This document shows positions 34,831 through 46,200 of a DNA stretch of 64,000 nt, one piece after another. The notes under the pieces are model-generated. The model saw nothing but the letters and a program-made list of their open reading frames with translations, was not told where the DNA came from and made no database searches. Source of the stretch: Pseudomonas palleroniana. GTDB lineage: Bacteria; Pseudomonadota; Gammaproteobacteria; Pseudomonadales; Pseudomonadaceae. Within the stretch, counting starts at the first letter, position 1. Every line of letters starts with the position of its first letter. The translations under genes were made by a program, and so were the position numbers. The stretch is taken from assembly GCF_003031675.1 (NCBI RefSeq), contig NZ_PYWX01000001.1, forward strand, positions 30,191-94,190, read 5' to 3'.

Positions 34831-35619
34831 ATGTTATCGCCATGGCGGCTGGCTGCAGGACTTACATTATGGGCCGTGGGCACCGGAGGCTGGATGCCGG
34901 CTTCTGCTGCGCAACTGGTGAGGATCGGTGCCGCGCATTTTCCGCCCTACACCGTGCGTCCCGAACAAGGGGCCGACACCGGGATACTGCCGCAATTGGT
35001 CGAAGCCCTGAATACGTTGCAAAGCGACTACCAGTTTGTACTGGTGCCGACCTCGATCCCCCGGCGTTTCAGGGACTTCGAGCAGGGCCGGGTCGATATG
35101 GCGATCTTCGAAAACCCTGCTTGGGGTTGGAAGGATATTCCTCACACCAGTGTCGACATGGGCCTGGAGGATGCGGAAATTTTCGTCGCCCAGCGTGAGC
35201 CCGAGCGCGACCAGCGTTATTTCGCCGACCTGACCGGCAAGCGCCTCGCGGTGTTCAGCGGTTATCACTACGCCTTCGCCAACTTCAACGCCGACCCCAA
35301 ATACCTGGCCGAACACTTCAACGCCACGCTGACCTATTCCCATGACAGCAACCTGCTGATGGTCGTGCGCGGGCGTGCCGATATCGCGCTGGTGACGCGT
35401 TCGTACCTGAGTGACTTCATGGTGCGCAATGCGGACATGGCGGGGAAATTCCTGGTCTCGGAGCGCATCGACCAGGTGTATCACCACTACGCCTTGCTGC
35501 GGCCGAAAGCGCCGATCACCGGGGAGGCGTTCGCCGCGTTGCTCAAGCATTTGCGCGATAACGGCCAGATGCTGAAGATTTTCGAGCCGTATCGCATCGA
35601 TGTGATGCCGGTGCCCTGA
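34831..35619 (+). CDS. Periplasmic solute-binding protein (SBP_bac_3 type)
   Basis: Predicted secreted binding protein, about 262 residues from ATG 34831; a GTG at 34819 is an alternative start and neither has a strong ribosome site. The signal peptide (LAAGLTLWAVGTGG ... PASAAQ) is followed by the type 3 solute-binding fold (VRIGAAHFPPYTVRPEQGAD, RRFRDFEQGRVDMAIFENPA, GKRLAVFSGYHYAF). Such proteins bind amino acids or related small molecules. No permease or ATPase gene is next to it, so it is an orphan. Ligand unknown. Confidence 0.85.
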   Translation: MLSPWRLAAGLTLWAVGTGGWMPASAAQLVRIGAAHFPPYTVRPEQGADTGILPQLVEALNTLQSDYQFVLVPTSIPRRFRDFEQGRVDMAIFENPAWGWKDIPHTSVDMGLEDAEIFVAQREPERDQRYFADLTGKRLAVFSGYHYAFANFNADPKYLAEHFNATLTYSHDSNLLMVVRGRADIALVTRSYLSDFMVRNADMAGKFLVSERIDQVYHHYALLRPKAPITGEAFAALLKHLRDNGQMLKIFEPYRIDVMPVP

Positions 35620-35621
35620 AC

Positions 35622-36173
35622 CTACACCCGCCGCGCAAACGTATCGCTGTGGCTGCCCGACACCTTGCGGCAATGCACCAGCGCATCCCGGATCATGAAG
35701 TTCACCAGGGTCGGCGATACGCCCAGCTCCTTGGCGATGTCCTTTTGCGGCACGCCGTGCAGGCGGTACATCTCGAACGCATAGCGGGTGCGCTGGGGCA
35801 ACTCCGTCAGGGCGTCGGCGATGTTTTCCAGGGTGTTGAAATTAATGTGCGAGGTTTCCGGTGATGCACCGTGAATCACCACATTCAGACCTTCCTCTTC
35901 CGGTCCCGAATACTTGAGTTCCAGCGCCTGCTTGCGGTAGTGGTCGATCGCCAGGTTGCGCACGATCTGGAACAGATAACTCAGTTGGGCCTTGAACGAT
36001 GAAGTGATCGTCGGCGCTGACTGCAAGCGGAAGAAGGCGTCTTGCACGACGTCTTCAGCGCGGGAGCGACAGCCGGTAATTCTGGCCGCAATCTTCACCA
36101 GGATCAGTCGATTGTCGACGAATGCCTGGAGAAGCGGTGAGTCGCACCTGCCTGTGGATACTGGTTCCGTCAT
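35622..36173 (-). CDS. pvdS: PvdS, extracytoplasmic sigma factor for pyoverdine genes
   Basis: ECF sigma factor of 183 residues that directs RNA polymerase to iron-starvation promoters. Region 2 includes AARITGCRSRAEDVVQDAFF and LSYLFQIVRNLAIDHYRKQA; region 4 includes LPQRTRYAFEMYRLHGVPQK and IAKELGVSPTLVNFMIRDAL. These stretches closely match P. aeruginosa PvdS. A Fur box overlaps its promoter. Three candidate PvdS-dependent promoters are seen in this window, before pvdG, pvdH and the MbtH gene. Control by the anti-sigma factor FpvR is known elsewhere; no such gene is in this window. Confidence 0.96.
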   Translation of the reverse strand: MTEPVSTGRCDSPLLQAFVDNRLILVKIAARITGCRSRAEDVVQDAFFRLQSAPTITSSFKAQLSYLFQIVRNLAIDHYRKQALELKYSGPEEEGLNVVIHGASPETSHINFNTLENIADALTELPQRTRYAFEMYRLHGVPQKDIAKELGVSPTLVNFMIRDALVHCRKVSGSHSDTFARRV

Positions 36174-36244
36174 GGAAATTCACCTTGTCGCAAAAGAGGT
36201 TAGGGGAGGGCGTCCGTGCTGAAGCCTCCTACACATCGGGCAAC

Positions 36245-36273
36245 AAATTATGCTTAATGATAATTATTGTCAA
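36245..36273 (-). promoter_or_regulatory. pvdS promoter with overlapping Fur box
   Basis: The 19-bp site at 36253-36271 (CTTAATGATAATTATTGTC on the + strand) matches the Fur consensus GATAATGATAATCATTATC at 15 of 19 positions. On the - strand it overlaps a consensus TTGACA (36268-36273) followed 17 bases on by TAATTT, or 15 bases on by CATAAT. Fur bound here would block polymerase, giving iron repression of pvdS. Confidence 0.88.
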
Positions 36274-36341
36274 ATGAGAGAAAGAACTAATCCTATGCCT
36301 TTCTGCAAGGTGTGAACCGCGTCTCGCGCGTCCCGGGCGAC

Positions 36342-36365
36342 TAATTATTTGCCGGCTCCGTCCGT
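36342..36365 (+). promoter_or_regulatory. PvdS-type iron-starvation box upstream of pvdG
   Basis: TAATT (36342-36346), 16 bases, then CGT (36363-36365) fits the PvdS promoter pattern TAAAT-N16-CGT with one change in the -35. It lies about 110 bases before pvdG and should drive pvdG-pvdL. Confidence 0.75.
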
Positions 36366-36476
36366 TCTCATGGGTGACAGGTCCGTTAGCGAAACGGCCA
36401 AGGATCAGCACCCGCAGGAGGGCGAGATGGGTTTTTACCGTGCAAACAGCGTGTTTCAGTGGGGAGTTCTCAAACC

Positions 36477-37229
36477 ATGAGCACATCCACCCGACTGCGC
36501 CTGTTCTGCCTGCCCCATTCGGGCGCCAGCGCCTCGGTGTACACGCGCTGGCGCCGTGCCTTGCCGGACTGGTTGCAAGTGTGTCCGCTGGAATTGCCGG
36601 GGCGCGGCACGCGTATGGACGAGCCGTTGCAGCGCGATATCAAGGCATTGGCGGCCCAGCTTGCCGATGAAATCAGCCGCCACCTGGACGGTCCCTACGT
36701 GCTGTTCGGTCATAGCCTCGGTGGCCTGCTGGCTTTTGAGTTGGCCCATGCGCTAAGCCTGCGCGATGTGCCCGCGCCACTGGCGCTGTTCGCCTCCGGC
36801 ACCGCTGGCCCGGCCCGTCGCGATGTCAGTGAATACGCCATCGAAAAGACCGACGAACAATTGCTCGCCCGCCTGCGTGAACTACAGGGCACCGCCGAAG
36901 AGGCCCTGGCCAACCCTGAATTGATGCAGTTGATGCTGCCGATCCTGCGCGCCGATTTCCTGCTGTGCGGCAGCTTCAAGTATGGCGAGCGCGAGCCGCT
37001 GGGCATGCCCATCCATGTGTTCGGCGGCAAGCAAGACAGCGTGCGTGCCGACCAGTTGCTGGACTGGCAGATCGATGCCGCCAGTGGCTTCTCCCTGGAC
37101 ATGTTCGACGGTCATCACTTCTTTCTCGTGCAGCACGAAAGCGCCGTGCTGCGCTGCCTGCGTCGTTATGCCGATGAGCACCTGAGCCGTTGGCGCACTG
37201 GCACGACGCGGCAGCGAATCGCCGGCTGA
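36477..37229 (+). CDS. pvdG: PvdG, pyoverdine type II thioesterase
   Basis: External thioesterase of 250 residues that clears wrongly loaded carrier proteins of the pyoverdine synthetases. Alpha/beta-hydrolase signatures: [12 protein letters not shown] at the N-terminus, nucleophile Ser80 in [12 protein letters not shown], and His in [10 protein letters not shown] near the C-terminus. Start ATG 36477 follows GGGGAG at 36461-36466; a longer reading to 36459 is not needed. pvdL follows 51 bases later, and the order pvdS-pvdG-pvdL is the same as in P. aeruginosa. Confidence 0.95.
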   Translation: MSTSTRLRLFCLPHSGASASVYTRWRRALPDWLQVCPLELPGRGTRMDEPLQRDIKALAAQLADEISRHLDGPYVLFGHSLGGLLAFELAHALSLRDVPAPLALFASGTAGPARRDVSEYAIEKTDEQLLARLRELQGTAEEALANPELMQLMLPILRADFLLCGSFKYGEREPLGMPIHVFGGKQDSVRADQLLDWQIDAASGFSLDMFDGHHFFLVQHESAVLRCLRRYADEHLSRWRTGTTRQRIAG

Positions 37230-37280
37230 ACGCTTTCCAATTTTCGATTTTCCCGTAAGCCGATTTCAGGCAGGAACCCC

Positions 37281-40200
37281 ATGATGGACGCCTTCGAACT
37301 TCCCCGCACCCTGGTCCAGTCCCTTCAACGTCGCGCCGCGCAGACCCCGGACCAGGTCGCCCTGCGCTTCCTCGCCGAATCCGCCGAGCACAACGTAGTG
37401 CTCAGTTACCGTGACCTGGACCAACGTGCCCGCACCATCGCCGCCGCCTTGCAAGCCAATGCGGCACTGGGTGAACGTGCGGTGCTGTTGTTCCCCAGCG
37501 GCCCGGATTACGTCGCGGCGTTCTTCGGTTGCCTGTACGCCGGGGTGATCGCGGTGCCGGCCTACCCGCCGGAGTCCACGCGACGGCATCATCAGGAACG
37601 CTTGCTGTCGATCATCAAGGATGCCGAGCCGCGCCTGCTGCTGACCATCGCCAGCCTCGCCGATGGCCTGGCCCGGATCGAGAATGCGCCGCCGGTGTTG
37701 AGCGTCGACAACCTGGATAGCGCGGTCGCCGACGGCTGGATCGAACCCGAACTGCAGGCTGACGACATCGCCTTCCTGCAATACACCTCCGGCTCCACGG
37801 CGTTGCCCAAGGGCGTGCAAGTCAGCCACGGAAACCTGGTGGCCAACGAAGTGCTGATCCGGCGCGGGTTTGGTATCGACCTGAACCCGGATGACGTGAT
37901 TGTCAGCTGGCTGCCGCTGTACCACGACATGGGCCTGATCGGTGGGCTGCTGCAACCGATTTTCAGCGGCGTGCCCTGTGTATTGATGGCGCCGGCCTAT
38001 TTCCTCGGGCGGCCATTGCGCTGGCTGGAAGCGATCAGCGAATACGGCGGCACCATCAGTGGCGGGCCGGATTTCGCCTATCGACTGTGCAGCGAGCGGG
38101 TCAGCGAGTCAGCCCTGGAACGCCTGGATTTGAGCCGCTGGCGCGTGGCGTACTCGGGTTCCGAGCCGATCCGCCTCGACACCTTGGAGCGCTTTGCCGA
38201 GAAGTTCGCGGCGTGCGGTTTCTCTTCAAACCATTTCTTTGCCTCTTACGGCTTGGCCGAGGCGACCTTGTTTGTCGCCGGCGGCACGCGAGGGCAGGGC
38301 ATCCCGGCCATGCGCATGGACGAACAGGCCCTGGCCGCCAACCGCGCTGAGCCAGGGCATGGCAGTGCGATCATGAGTTGCGGCACCAGCCAACCGGAAC
38401 ATGCGGTGCTGATCGCTGACCCGCACACGCTCAAGGCGTTAGCCGATAACCACGTCGGCGAACTCTGGGCCACCGGGCCGAGCATCGCCCACGGTTACTG
38501 GCGCAACCCCGAAGCCACCGCCAAGACGTTTGTGCAACAGGCCGGCCGTACCTGGCTGCGCACCGGTGACCTGGGCTTCATTCGCGACGGCGAGGTGTAC
38601 ATCACCGGCCGGCTCAAGGATCTGCTGATCGTTCGCGGCCACAACCTGTATCCCCAGGACATCGAGCAAACCCTCGAGCGCGAAGTGCAAGGCATACGCA
38701 AGGGCCGGGTCGCTGCATTTGCGGTACAGCATCAGGGCCTGGAGGGTATCGGCATCGCCGCTGAAATCAGCCGCAGCGTGCAGAAAATCCTGGCGCCCGA
38801 GGCGCTGATCAAGGCCATCCGCCAAGCCGTGGCCGAGGCCTGCCAGGAAGCCCCGAGCGTGGTGCTGCTGCTCAACCCCGGCGCCTTGCCAAAGACCTCC
38901 AGCGGCAAGCTGCAGCGTGCGGCGTGCGCGCTTCGCCACGCCGATGGCAGCCTCGACAGCTATGCGCAGTTCCCCGAGGTGCAAGCCAAGGCCAGTGATG
39001 CGGCGCTGGAGTCGCCGTTGCAACAGCAGATCGCAGCGATCTGGTGCGAGCAGTTGCAGGTCGATACGGTCGCGGCGGATGATCATTTCTTTCTGCTCGG
39101 CGGCAACTCCATTACCGCTACCCAGGTGGTGGCGCGCTTGCGTGAAGCGCTGGGCCTGGAACTGAACCTGCGCCTGCTGTTCGAGGCGCCGACCCTGTCG
39201 GCGTTTGCCGCCGACGTAGCGCAATTGCAACAGGACGGTGGCGTTGCCCAAGGCGCGATTCACCCCCTGTCACGTCAGGACGAGTTGCCCCAATCGCTGG
39301 CGCAAAACCGCCTGTGGATCACCTGGCAGTTGGACCCTCACAGCAGCGCCTACACCATTCCCGGCGGGCTGCGCTTGCGTGGCGAGCTGGATGAAGACGC
39401 GGTGCGCAGCAGTTTTGCGCAATTGGTCCAGCGCCACGAAGCCCTGCGTACACGCTTTTACGAGCGTGACGGCCAGGCGTTCCAGCGTGTCGACAAAAGC
39501 CCCGAGTTCGACCTGCAACGGATCGACCTCAGCGACCTGCCGGTTGCCGAGCGTGAATCCCGTGCCGAACAGATCCGTGAAGACCTGGCGTGCGCGCCGT
39601 TCGACCTGGAGAAAGGCCCGCTGCTGCGGGTGACCCTGGTGCGCCTGGACGATGAAGATCACCACTTGCTGGTGACCTTGCACCACATCATCGCCGACGG
39701 TTGGTCACTGAACATCCTGATCGACGAATTCTCCCGCTTGTATGCCGCCGCCACTCAGGGCCAACCCCTTGAGCTACCGCCGCTGGCCCTGCAATACGCC
39801 GACTACGGCAGTTGGCAGCGCCAATGGTTGGCCGAGGGCGAAGGCCGGCGGCAACTGGCGTACTGGCGGGCGCAGTTGGGCGAGGAGCACCCGGCCCTGA
39901 GCCTGGCCACCGACCATCCGCGCTCCGCGCAGCAGCGTCACAGCGCCTTGCGCCATAGCGTGCGCCTGAGCGCGGGCCTCAGCGAAGCGATTCGCCAGAC
40001 CGCCCAGGCCCATGAATCGACGCCGTTCATGCTGTTGCTGGCGGCGTTCCAAAGCCTGTTGCACCGCTACAGCGGCCAGCGCGATATCCGTATCGGTGTG
40101 CCGAATGCCAACCGCCCGCGCCAGGAAACCCAGGGCTTGATCGGCTTTTTCATCAACACCCTGGTGCTGCGCGCCGAGCTGGAGGGGCGCCTGCCGTTCG

Positions 40201-43200
40201 ATCAGCTGTTGGCCGCCACTCGCGACACGGTGCTGGGAGCCCAGGCCCATCAGGATCTGCCCTTCGAGCAACTGCTCGAAGCCTTCCCGCAAGCCCGTGA
40301 GCAAGGGCTGTTTCAAGTGATGTTCAACCATCAGCAACGTGACCTGAGCGCTTTGCGCCGCTTGCCGGGGATGTTGGCCGATGAGTTGCCGTGGCACAGT
40401 CGCGAAGCCAAGTTCGACCTGCAATTGCATAGCGAAGAAGACCGCAATGGGCGCCTGAGCCTGTCGTTCGACTACGCCGATGAGCTGTTCGAAAGCCGCA
40501 CCGTCCAGCGCTTGGCCGAGCACTTCATCAACCTGCTGCACGCCGTCTGCGAGCAACCGCAGCAGGCCATCGGCGAGCTGACGCTGATGCACACCAACGA
40601 GCAGGCTCCCTGGAGTGAGGCGCCGTGCGCGCCGGCCACCCGCTGGCTGCCCGAGTTGTTCAGCCAGCAGGCTTCGGACAATACCGCGCTGGTCTGGCAG
40701 GACGGCAGCCTGAGCTTCGCCCAACTGCACAACCAGGCCAACCGCCTGGCGCATTACCTGCGTGACAAAGGCGTTGGCCCGGATGTGTGCGTGGCCATCG
40801 CCGCCGAGCGTTCGCCGCAGTTGCTGATCGGCCTGTTGGCGATCATCAAGGCGGGCGGCGCCTCTGTGCCGCTGGACCCGGATTACCCCGCCGAGCGCCT
40901 GGCCTACATGCTCAACGACAGCGGCGTCGAACTGCTACTGACCCAGACCGCCTTGCTCGAGCGACTCCCGGCGGCCGACGGCGTGTGCGTAATCGCCATG
41001 GACAGCCTGCACCTCGACAGCTGGCCGAGCCAGGCGCCGGGCTTGCACCTCAACGGCGACAACCTCGCCTATGTGATCTACACCTCCGGCTCTACCGGCC
41101 AGCCCAAGGGCGTGGGCAATACCCATGCGGCCCTGGCCGAGCGCTTGCAGTGGATGCAGGCCACCTATTGCCTGGATGAAACCGACGTGCTGATGCAAAA
41201 GGCGCCGATCAGTTTCGACGTGTCGGTGTGGGAGTGCTTCTGGCCGCTGATCACCGGTTGTCGGCTGGTACTGGCCGGCCCCTGCGAACATCGCGACCCG
41301 CAGCGCATCGCACAATTAGTACAAGAGCACGGCGTGACCACGCTGCACTTTGTGCCGGCGCTGTTGCAGCTGTTTATCGACGAGCCCCTGGCGCGTGAAT
41401 GCACCAGCCTGCGTCGCGTGTTTTCCGGGGGCGAGGCGTTGCCTGCCGAACTGCGCAACCGCGTGCTGACGCAATTGCCCGCCGTGGAGTTGCACAACCG
41501 CTATGGCCCGACCGAAACCGCGATCAACGTCACCCACTGGCACTGCCATGTGGCAGACGGCGAGCGCTCGCCGATCGGCCGACCCTTGGGCAACGTGATC
41601 TGCCGCGTGTTGGACGAGCAATTCAACGCCGTGCCATTGGGTGTGCCGGGTGAGTTGTGCATCGGTGGTATCGGCCTGGCGCGGGGTTACCTCGGCCGCG
41701 CCGGGTTGACGGCTGAGCGTTTTGTCGCAGACCAGCACGGCACCCGCCTGTATCGCACCGGTGACCGCGCCCGCTGGAGCGCCGACGGTGTGCTGGAATA
41801 CCTGGGGCGTCTTGATCAACAGGTCAAGCTGCGCGGTTTCCGTGTGGAGCCTGAAGAAATCGAAGCGCGCCTGCTGGCCCAAGAGGGCATTGCCCAGGCG
41901 GTGGTGCTGGTGCGTGAGGCCAAGCTGATCGGTTACTACACCGCCCCGGCCGGGTTGGACGAGCAGGCCGTGAAAACCGCCCTGGCCGCCGAACTGCCGG
42001 AATACATGGTGCCTGCGCTGCTGATGCGCCTGGATGCCCTGCCGCTGAGCCCCAGCGGTAAAGTCGACCGACGTGCGCTGCCGGAGCCGGTGTGGCAGCT
42101 GCGTGAACACATCGAACCCGAGACCCCGTTGCAGCAGCAGATTGCAGCGATCTGGCGCGAGGTGCTGGGCCTGCCCCGTGTCGGCCTGCGCGATGACTTT
42201 TTCGCCCTCGGCGGGCATTCGTTGCTGGCCACGCAAATCATTTCCCGCACCCGCCAGGCGTGTGACGTCGAACTGCCGCTGCGCACCTTGTTCGAAGCCA
42301 GCGAGTTGGGCGCTTTCGCCGAGCAGGTCGGGCTGATCCAGGCGGCGGGCCATCGCAACCAGCAAGCCCCCATCGCCCGGGTCGACCGCAGCGTGCCGGT
42401 GCCGTTGTCCTATTCCCAGCAACGCATGTGGTTCCTCTGGCAGATGGAACCGGACAGCCCGGCCTACAACGTCGGCGGCATGGCGCGCCTGCGCGGTGTG
42501 CTGGATGTGGGGCGTTTCGAGGCGGCGTTGCAAGCCCTGATCATGCGCCATGAAACCCTGCGCACCACCTTCCCGAGTGTCGATGGCGTGGCGTATCAGA
42601 AGGTCTCGCGCCAGACCGGCCTGCGCATGGACTGGCGGGATTTCTCGGCACTCGCTCCAGCCGATTGCCAGCAACGCCTGCAACACCTGGCCGAGCATGA
42701 AGCCCACACGCCCTTCAACCTGGAAACCGGGCCGTTGCTGCGTGCATGCCTGGTCAAGGCCGGTGAGCAGGAACACTACCTGGTGCTGACCCTGCACCAC
42801 ATCGTCACCGAAGGCTGGGCCATGGACATCTTCGCCCGTGAACTCAGCGCGCTCTATGAAGCCTTCATCGACGAGCGCGATTCGCCGCTGGCGCCGTTGC
42901 CGGTGCAATACCTGGACTACAGCGTCTGGCAGCGCCAGTGGCTGGAGTCCGGTGAGCGCCAGCGTCAACTGGATTACTGGACGGCGCAACTGGGCCATGA
43001 GCACCCCTTGCTCGAACTGCCTGCCGACCGTCCACGGCCACCGGTGCAAAGCCACCAGGGCGAGTTGTACCGCTTCGACCTGAGCGATGCGTTGGCCGCT
43101 CGCGTGCGTGCCTTCAATGCCGAGCGCGGCCTGACCCTGTTCATGACCATGACCGCCACCCTGGCCGTGCTGCTTTACCGCTACAGCGGCCAGACCGACC

Positions 43201-46200
43201 TGCGCATCGGCGCGCCGGTGGCCAACCGTATCCGCCCGGAAAGCGAAGGGCTGATCGGTGCGTTCCTCAACACCCAAGTCTTGCGTTGCCAACTCGACGG
43301 GCAAATGCGTGTCGGCGAGTTGTTCGAGCAAGTGCGCCATACGGTGATCGAGGGCCAGTCTCACCAGGACCTGCCGTTCGACCATCTGGTGGAAGCCCTG
43401 CAACCTACGCGTAGCGCGGCGTACAACCCGTTGTTCCAGGTGATGTGCAACGTGCAGCGCTGGGAGTTCCAGCAAAGCCGCCAACTGGCCGGCATGACCG
43501 TCGAGTACCTGGCCAACGATGCCCGCGCCACCAAGTTTGACTTGAACCTGGAAGTCACCGACCTCGACCAGCGCCTGGGTTGCTGCCTGACCTATAGCAC
43601 CGACCTGTTCGACGAGCCGCGTATCGCGCGCATGGCCGAGCATTGGCGCAACCTGCTGGAAGCCTTGATCGGCGATCCGCAACAACGCCTCAGCGAACTG
43701 CCGCTGCTCAGCGCTGCTGAGCAACGTGCATTGCAGCACAGCCTGGGCGTTGCGGCGGGTGAACATCGTCTCGACCAGTGCCTGCACACGCTGTTCAGCC
43801 AGCAAGCGGCGAAACGGGGCGATGCGCCCGCGTTGACCTTTGCCGAGGTGACCCTCAGCTACCGCGAGCTGGACGAACGCGCCAATCGCCTGGCCTGGAT
43901 GCTGCGCGAGCGCGGTGTCGGACCACAGGTGCGCGTGGGCCTGGCGCTGCCGCGCTCGCTGGAAATGGTCATCGGCCTGCTGGCGATCCTCAAGGCCGGC
44001 GGCGCCTATGTGCCGCTGGACCCGGAATACCCGCTCGACCGTTTGCACTACATGATCGAAGACAGCGGCATTGGCCTGTTGCTCAGCGATGCGGCGATGT
44101 TCGAAGCCCTTGGCGAGTTGCCGGCCACGCTGGCGTGCTGGTGCCTGGAAGAGGACCTGCCGGTACTGGCCAACTATCCGGCGACCGAGCCGCCATTGCT
44201 CAACCTGCCACAGCATCAGGCGTACCTGATCTACACCTCCGGCTCCACCGGCAAGCCCAAAGGCGTGGTGGTGTGCCATGGTGAAATCGCCATGCATTGC
44301 CAGGCGGTGATCGAGCGTTTCGGGATGCGTGCGGATGACTGTGAGCTGCACTTCTATTCGATCAACTTCGACGCCGCCACCGAGCGTCTGCTGGTGCCGC
44401 TGCTCAGCGGTGCACAGGTGGTGTTGCGCGCCCAGGGCCAGTGGGACGCCGAGGAAATCTGTGCGCTGATCCGCACCCATCGCATCAACATCCTGGGCTT
44501 CACGCCGAGTTACGGCAGCCAGTTGGCGCAATGGTTGGCCACCCAGCAGCAGACCTTGCCGGTGCGCATGTGCATCACCGGCGGCGAGGCGCTCACTGGC
44601 GAGCACTTGCAGCGCATTCGGGCGGCCTTCCAGCCGCAGGTGTTCTTCAACGCCTATGGCCCGACCGAAACCGTGGTGATGCCGCTGGCCAGCCTGGCGC
44701 CGCAGCAGTTGGAGGCGGGCGCCGGCAGTGTGCCGATCGGCAGCATCATCGGTGACCGCCTGGCGTACATTCTCGACGCCGACCTGGCCCTGGTGCCGCA
44801 AGGTGCGACGGGCGAGTTGTACGTCGGCGGTGCCGGCCTGGCCCTGGGGTACCACCAGCGCGCGGGCATGACGGCGGAGCGGTTTGTGGCCGATCCGTTT
44901 GCTGGCCGTGGTGGCCGCCTGTATCGCACGGGTGACCTGGTACGCCAACGCGCCGATGGCGAGGTGGAGTATCTGGGGCGTATCGACCATCAGGTCAAGG
45001 TGCGCGGCTTTCGCATCGAGCTGGGCGAGATCGAAACCCGCCTGCTGGAACACGAGGCCGTGCGCGAAGCCGTGGTGCTGGCGCTGGATTCGCCGAGCGG
45101 CAAGCAACTGGTGGCGTATCTGGCCAGCGACGCCGAGCACGCCAGCTTGCGCGACGCGCTCAAGGCTCACCTCAAGGCGCAATTGCCGGACTACATGGTG
45201 CCCGCGCACCTGATCGTGCTCGACAGCATGCCGTTGACCGCCAACGGCAAGCTCGACCGTCGGGCCTTGCCGCAACCGGACCCGGAGGCCAACCGCCAAC
45301 AGTATGTCGCGCCGCGCAGCGAGCTGGAGCAAACCCTGGCGGCGATCTGGTGCGCGGTATTGAACGTGCAACAGGTCGGGCTGGACGATAACTTCTTCGA
45401 GCTGGGCGGCGATTCGATCCTGTCGATCCAGGTGGTCAGCCGTGCGCGGCAGGCGGGCATTCATTTCAGCCCTCGCGACCTGTTCCAGCATCAGACGGTC
45501 CGCACCCTGGCCGCCATCGCCACGCGTTCGCAGCAAGTCAAGGCGGAGCAGGGCGTCTTGACCGGCAGTTCCGGGCTCACGCCGATCCAGCACTGGTTCT
45601 TCGATACCGATATCCCCAATCGCCAGCACTGGAACCAGGCGTTGTTGCTTGCGCCGCAGCAATTGCTCGATCCGCACCGCCTGGAGCAAGCGCTGTTGGC
45701 GGTACTGGAACACCACGATGCCCTGCGCCTGAGCTTCACCGAGCGCGATGCCCAATGGCACGCCGAGCACTTGGCGGTGCCCGAAGGCGGCGTACTGATG
45801 CAGGCGCACGTGCGTGATAGGGACCAATGCACGGCGCTGTTCACCGACACCCAGCGCAGCCTCGACCTGGCCCATGGGCCGCTGCTGCGTGCCTTGCTGG
45901 TGGATGGTCCGCAAGGTCAACAGCGCCTGCTGATCGCGATTCACCACCTGGTGGTGGATGGCGTGTCGTGGCGCGTCGTGCTTGAAGACCTGCAAACGGT
46001 CTATCGCCAACTGAGCGATGGCCAGTCCGTCAGCCTGCCGGCCAAGACCAGTGCGCTAAGGGATTGGGCGGCACGCCTGCAAGCGTATGCCGGCAGCGAA
46101 TCGTTGCGTGAAGAACTGGGCACCTGGCAGGCCCGGCTGGCAGGCCCGGAGGTGGCGTTGCCGGTGGATCGTGCACACGGCTCGCTGCGTAATCGCGATG

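Larger units (their letters stand above)
36174..36476. other. Divergent pvdS-pvdG control region
   Basis: This 303-base gap has no gene. It contains the iron-repressed pvdS promoter with Fur box (36245-36273) facing left and the PvdS-type promoter of pvdG (36342-36365) facing right. The two regulatory sites are about 70 bases apart, so iron acts on pvdS directly and on pvdG-pvdL through PvdS. Confidence 0.85.

Noticed and set aside
38451..38458. GCCGATAA inside pvdL resembling a sigma-28 -10
   Set aside because: No TCAA/TAAA at the 15-base spacing and it is deep inside a coding region.
41316..46010. 1564-codon open frame on the - strand opposite pvdL
   Set aside because: Codon-bias shadow of the synthetase; repeats follow the NRPS modules, with no start signal or recognisable domain.
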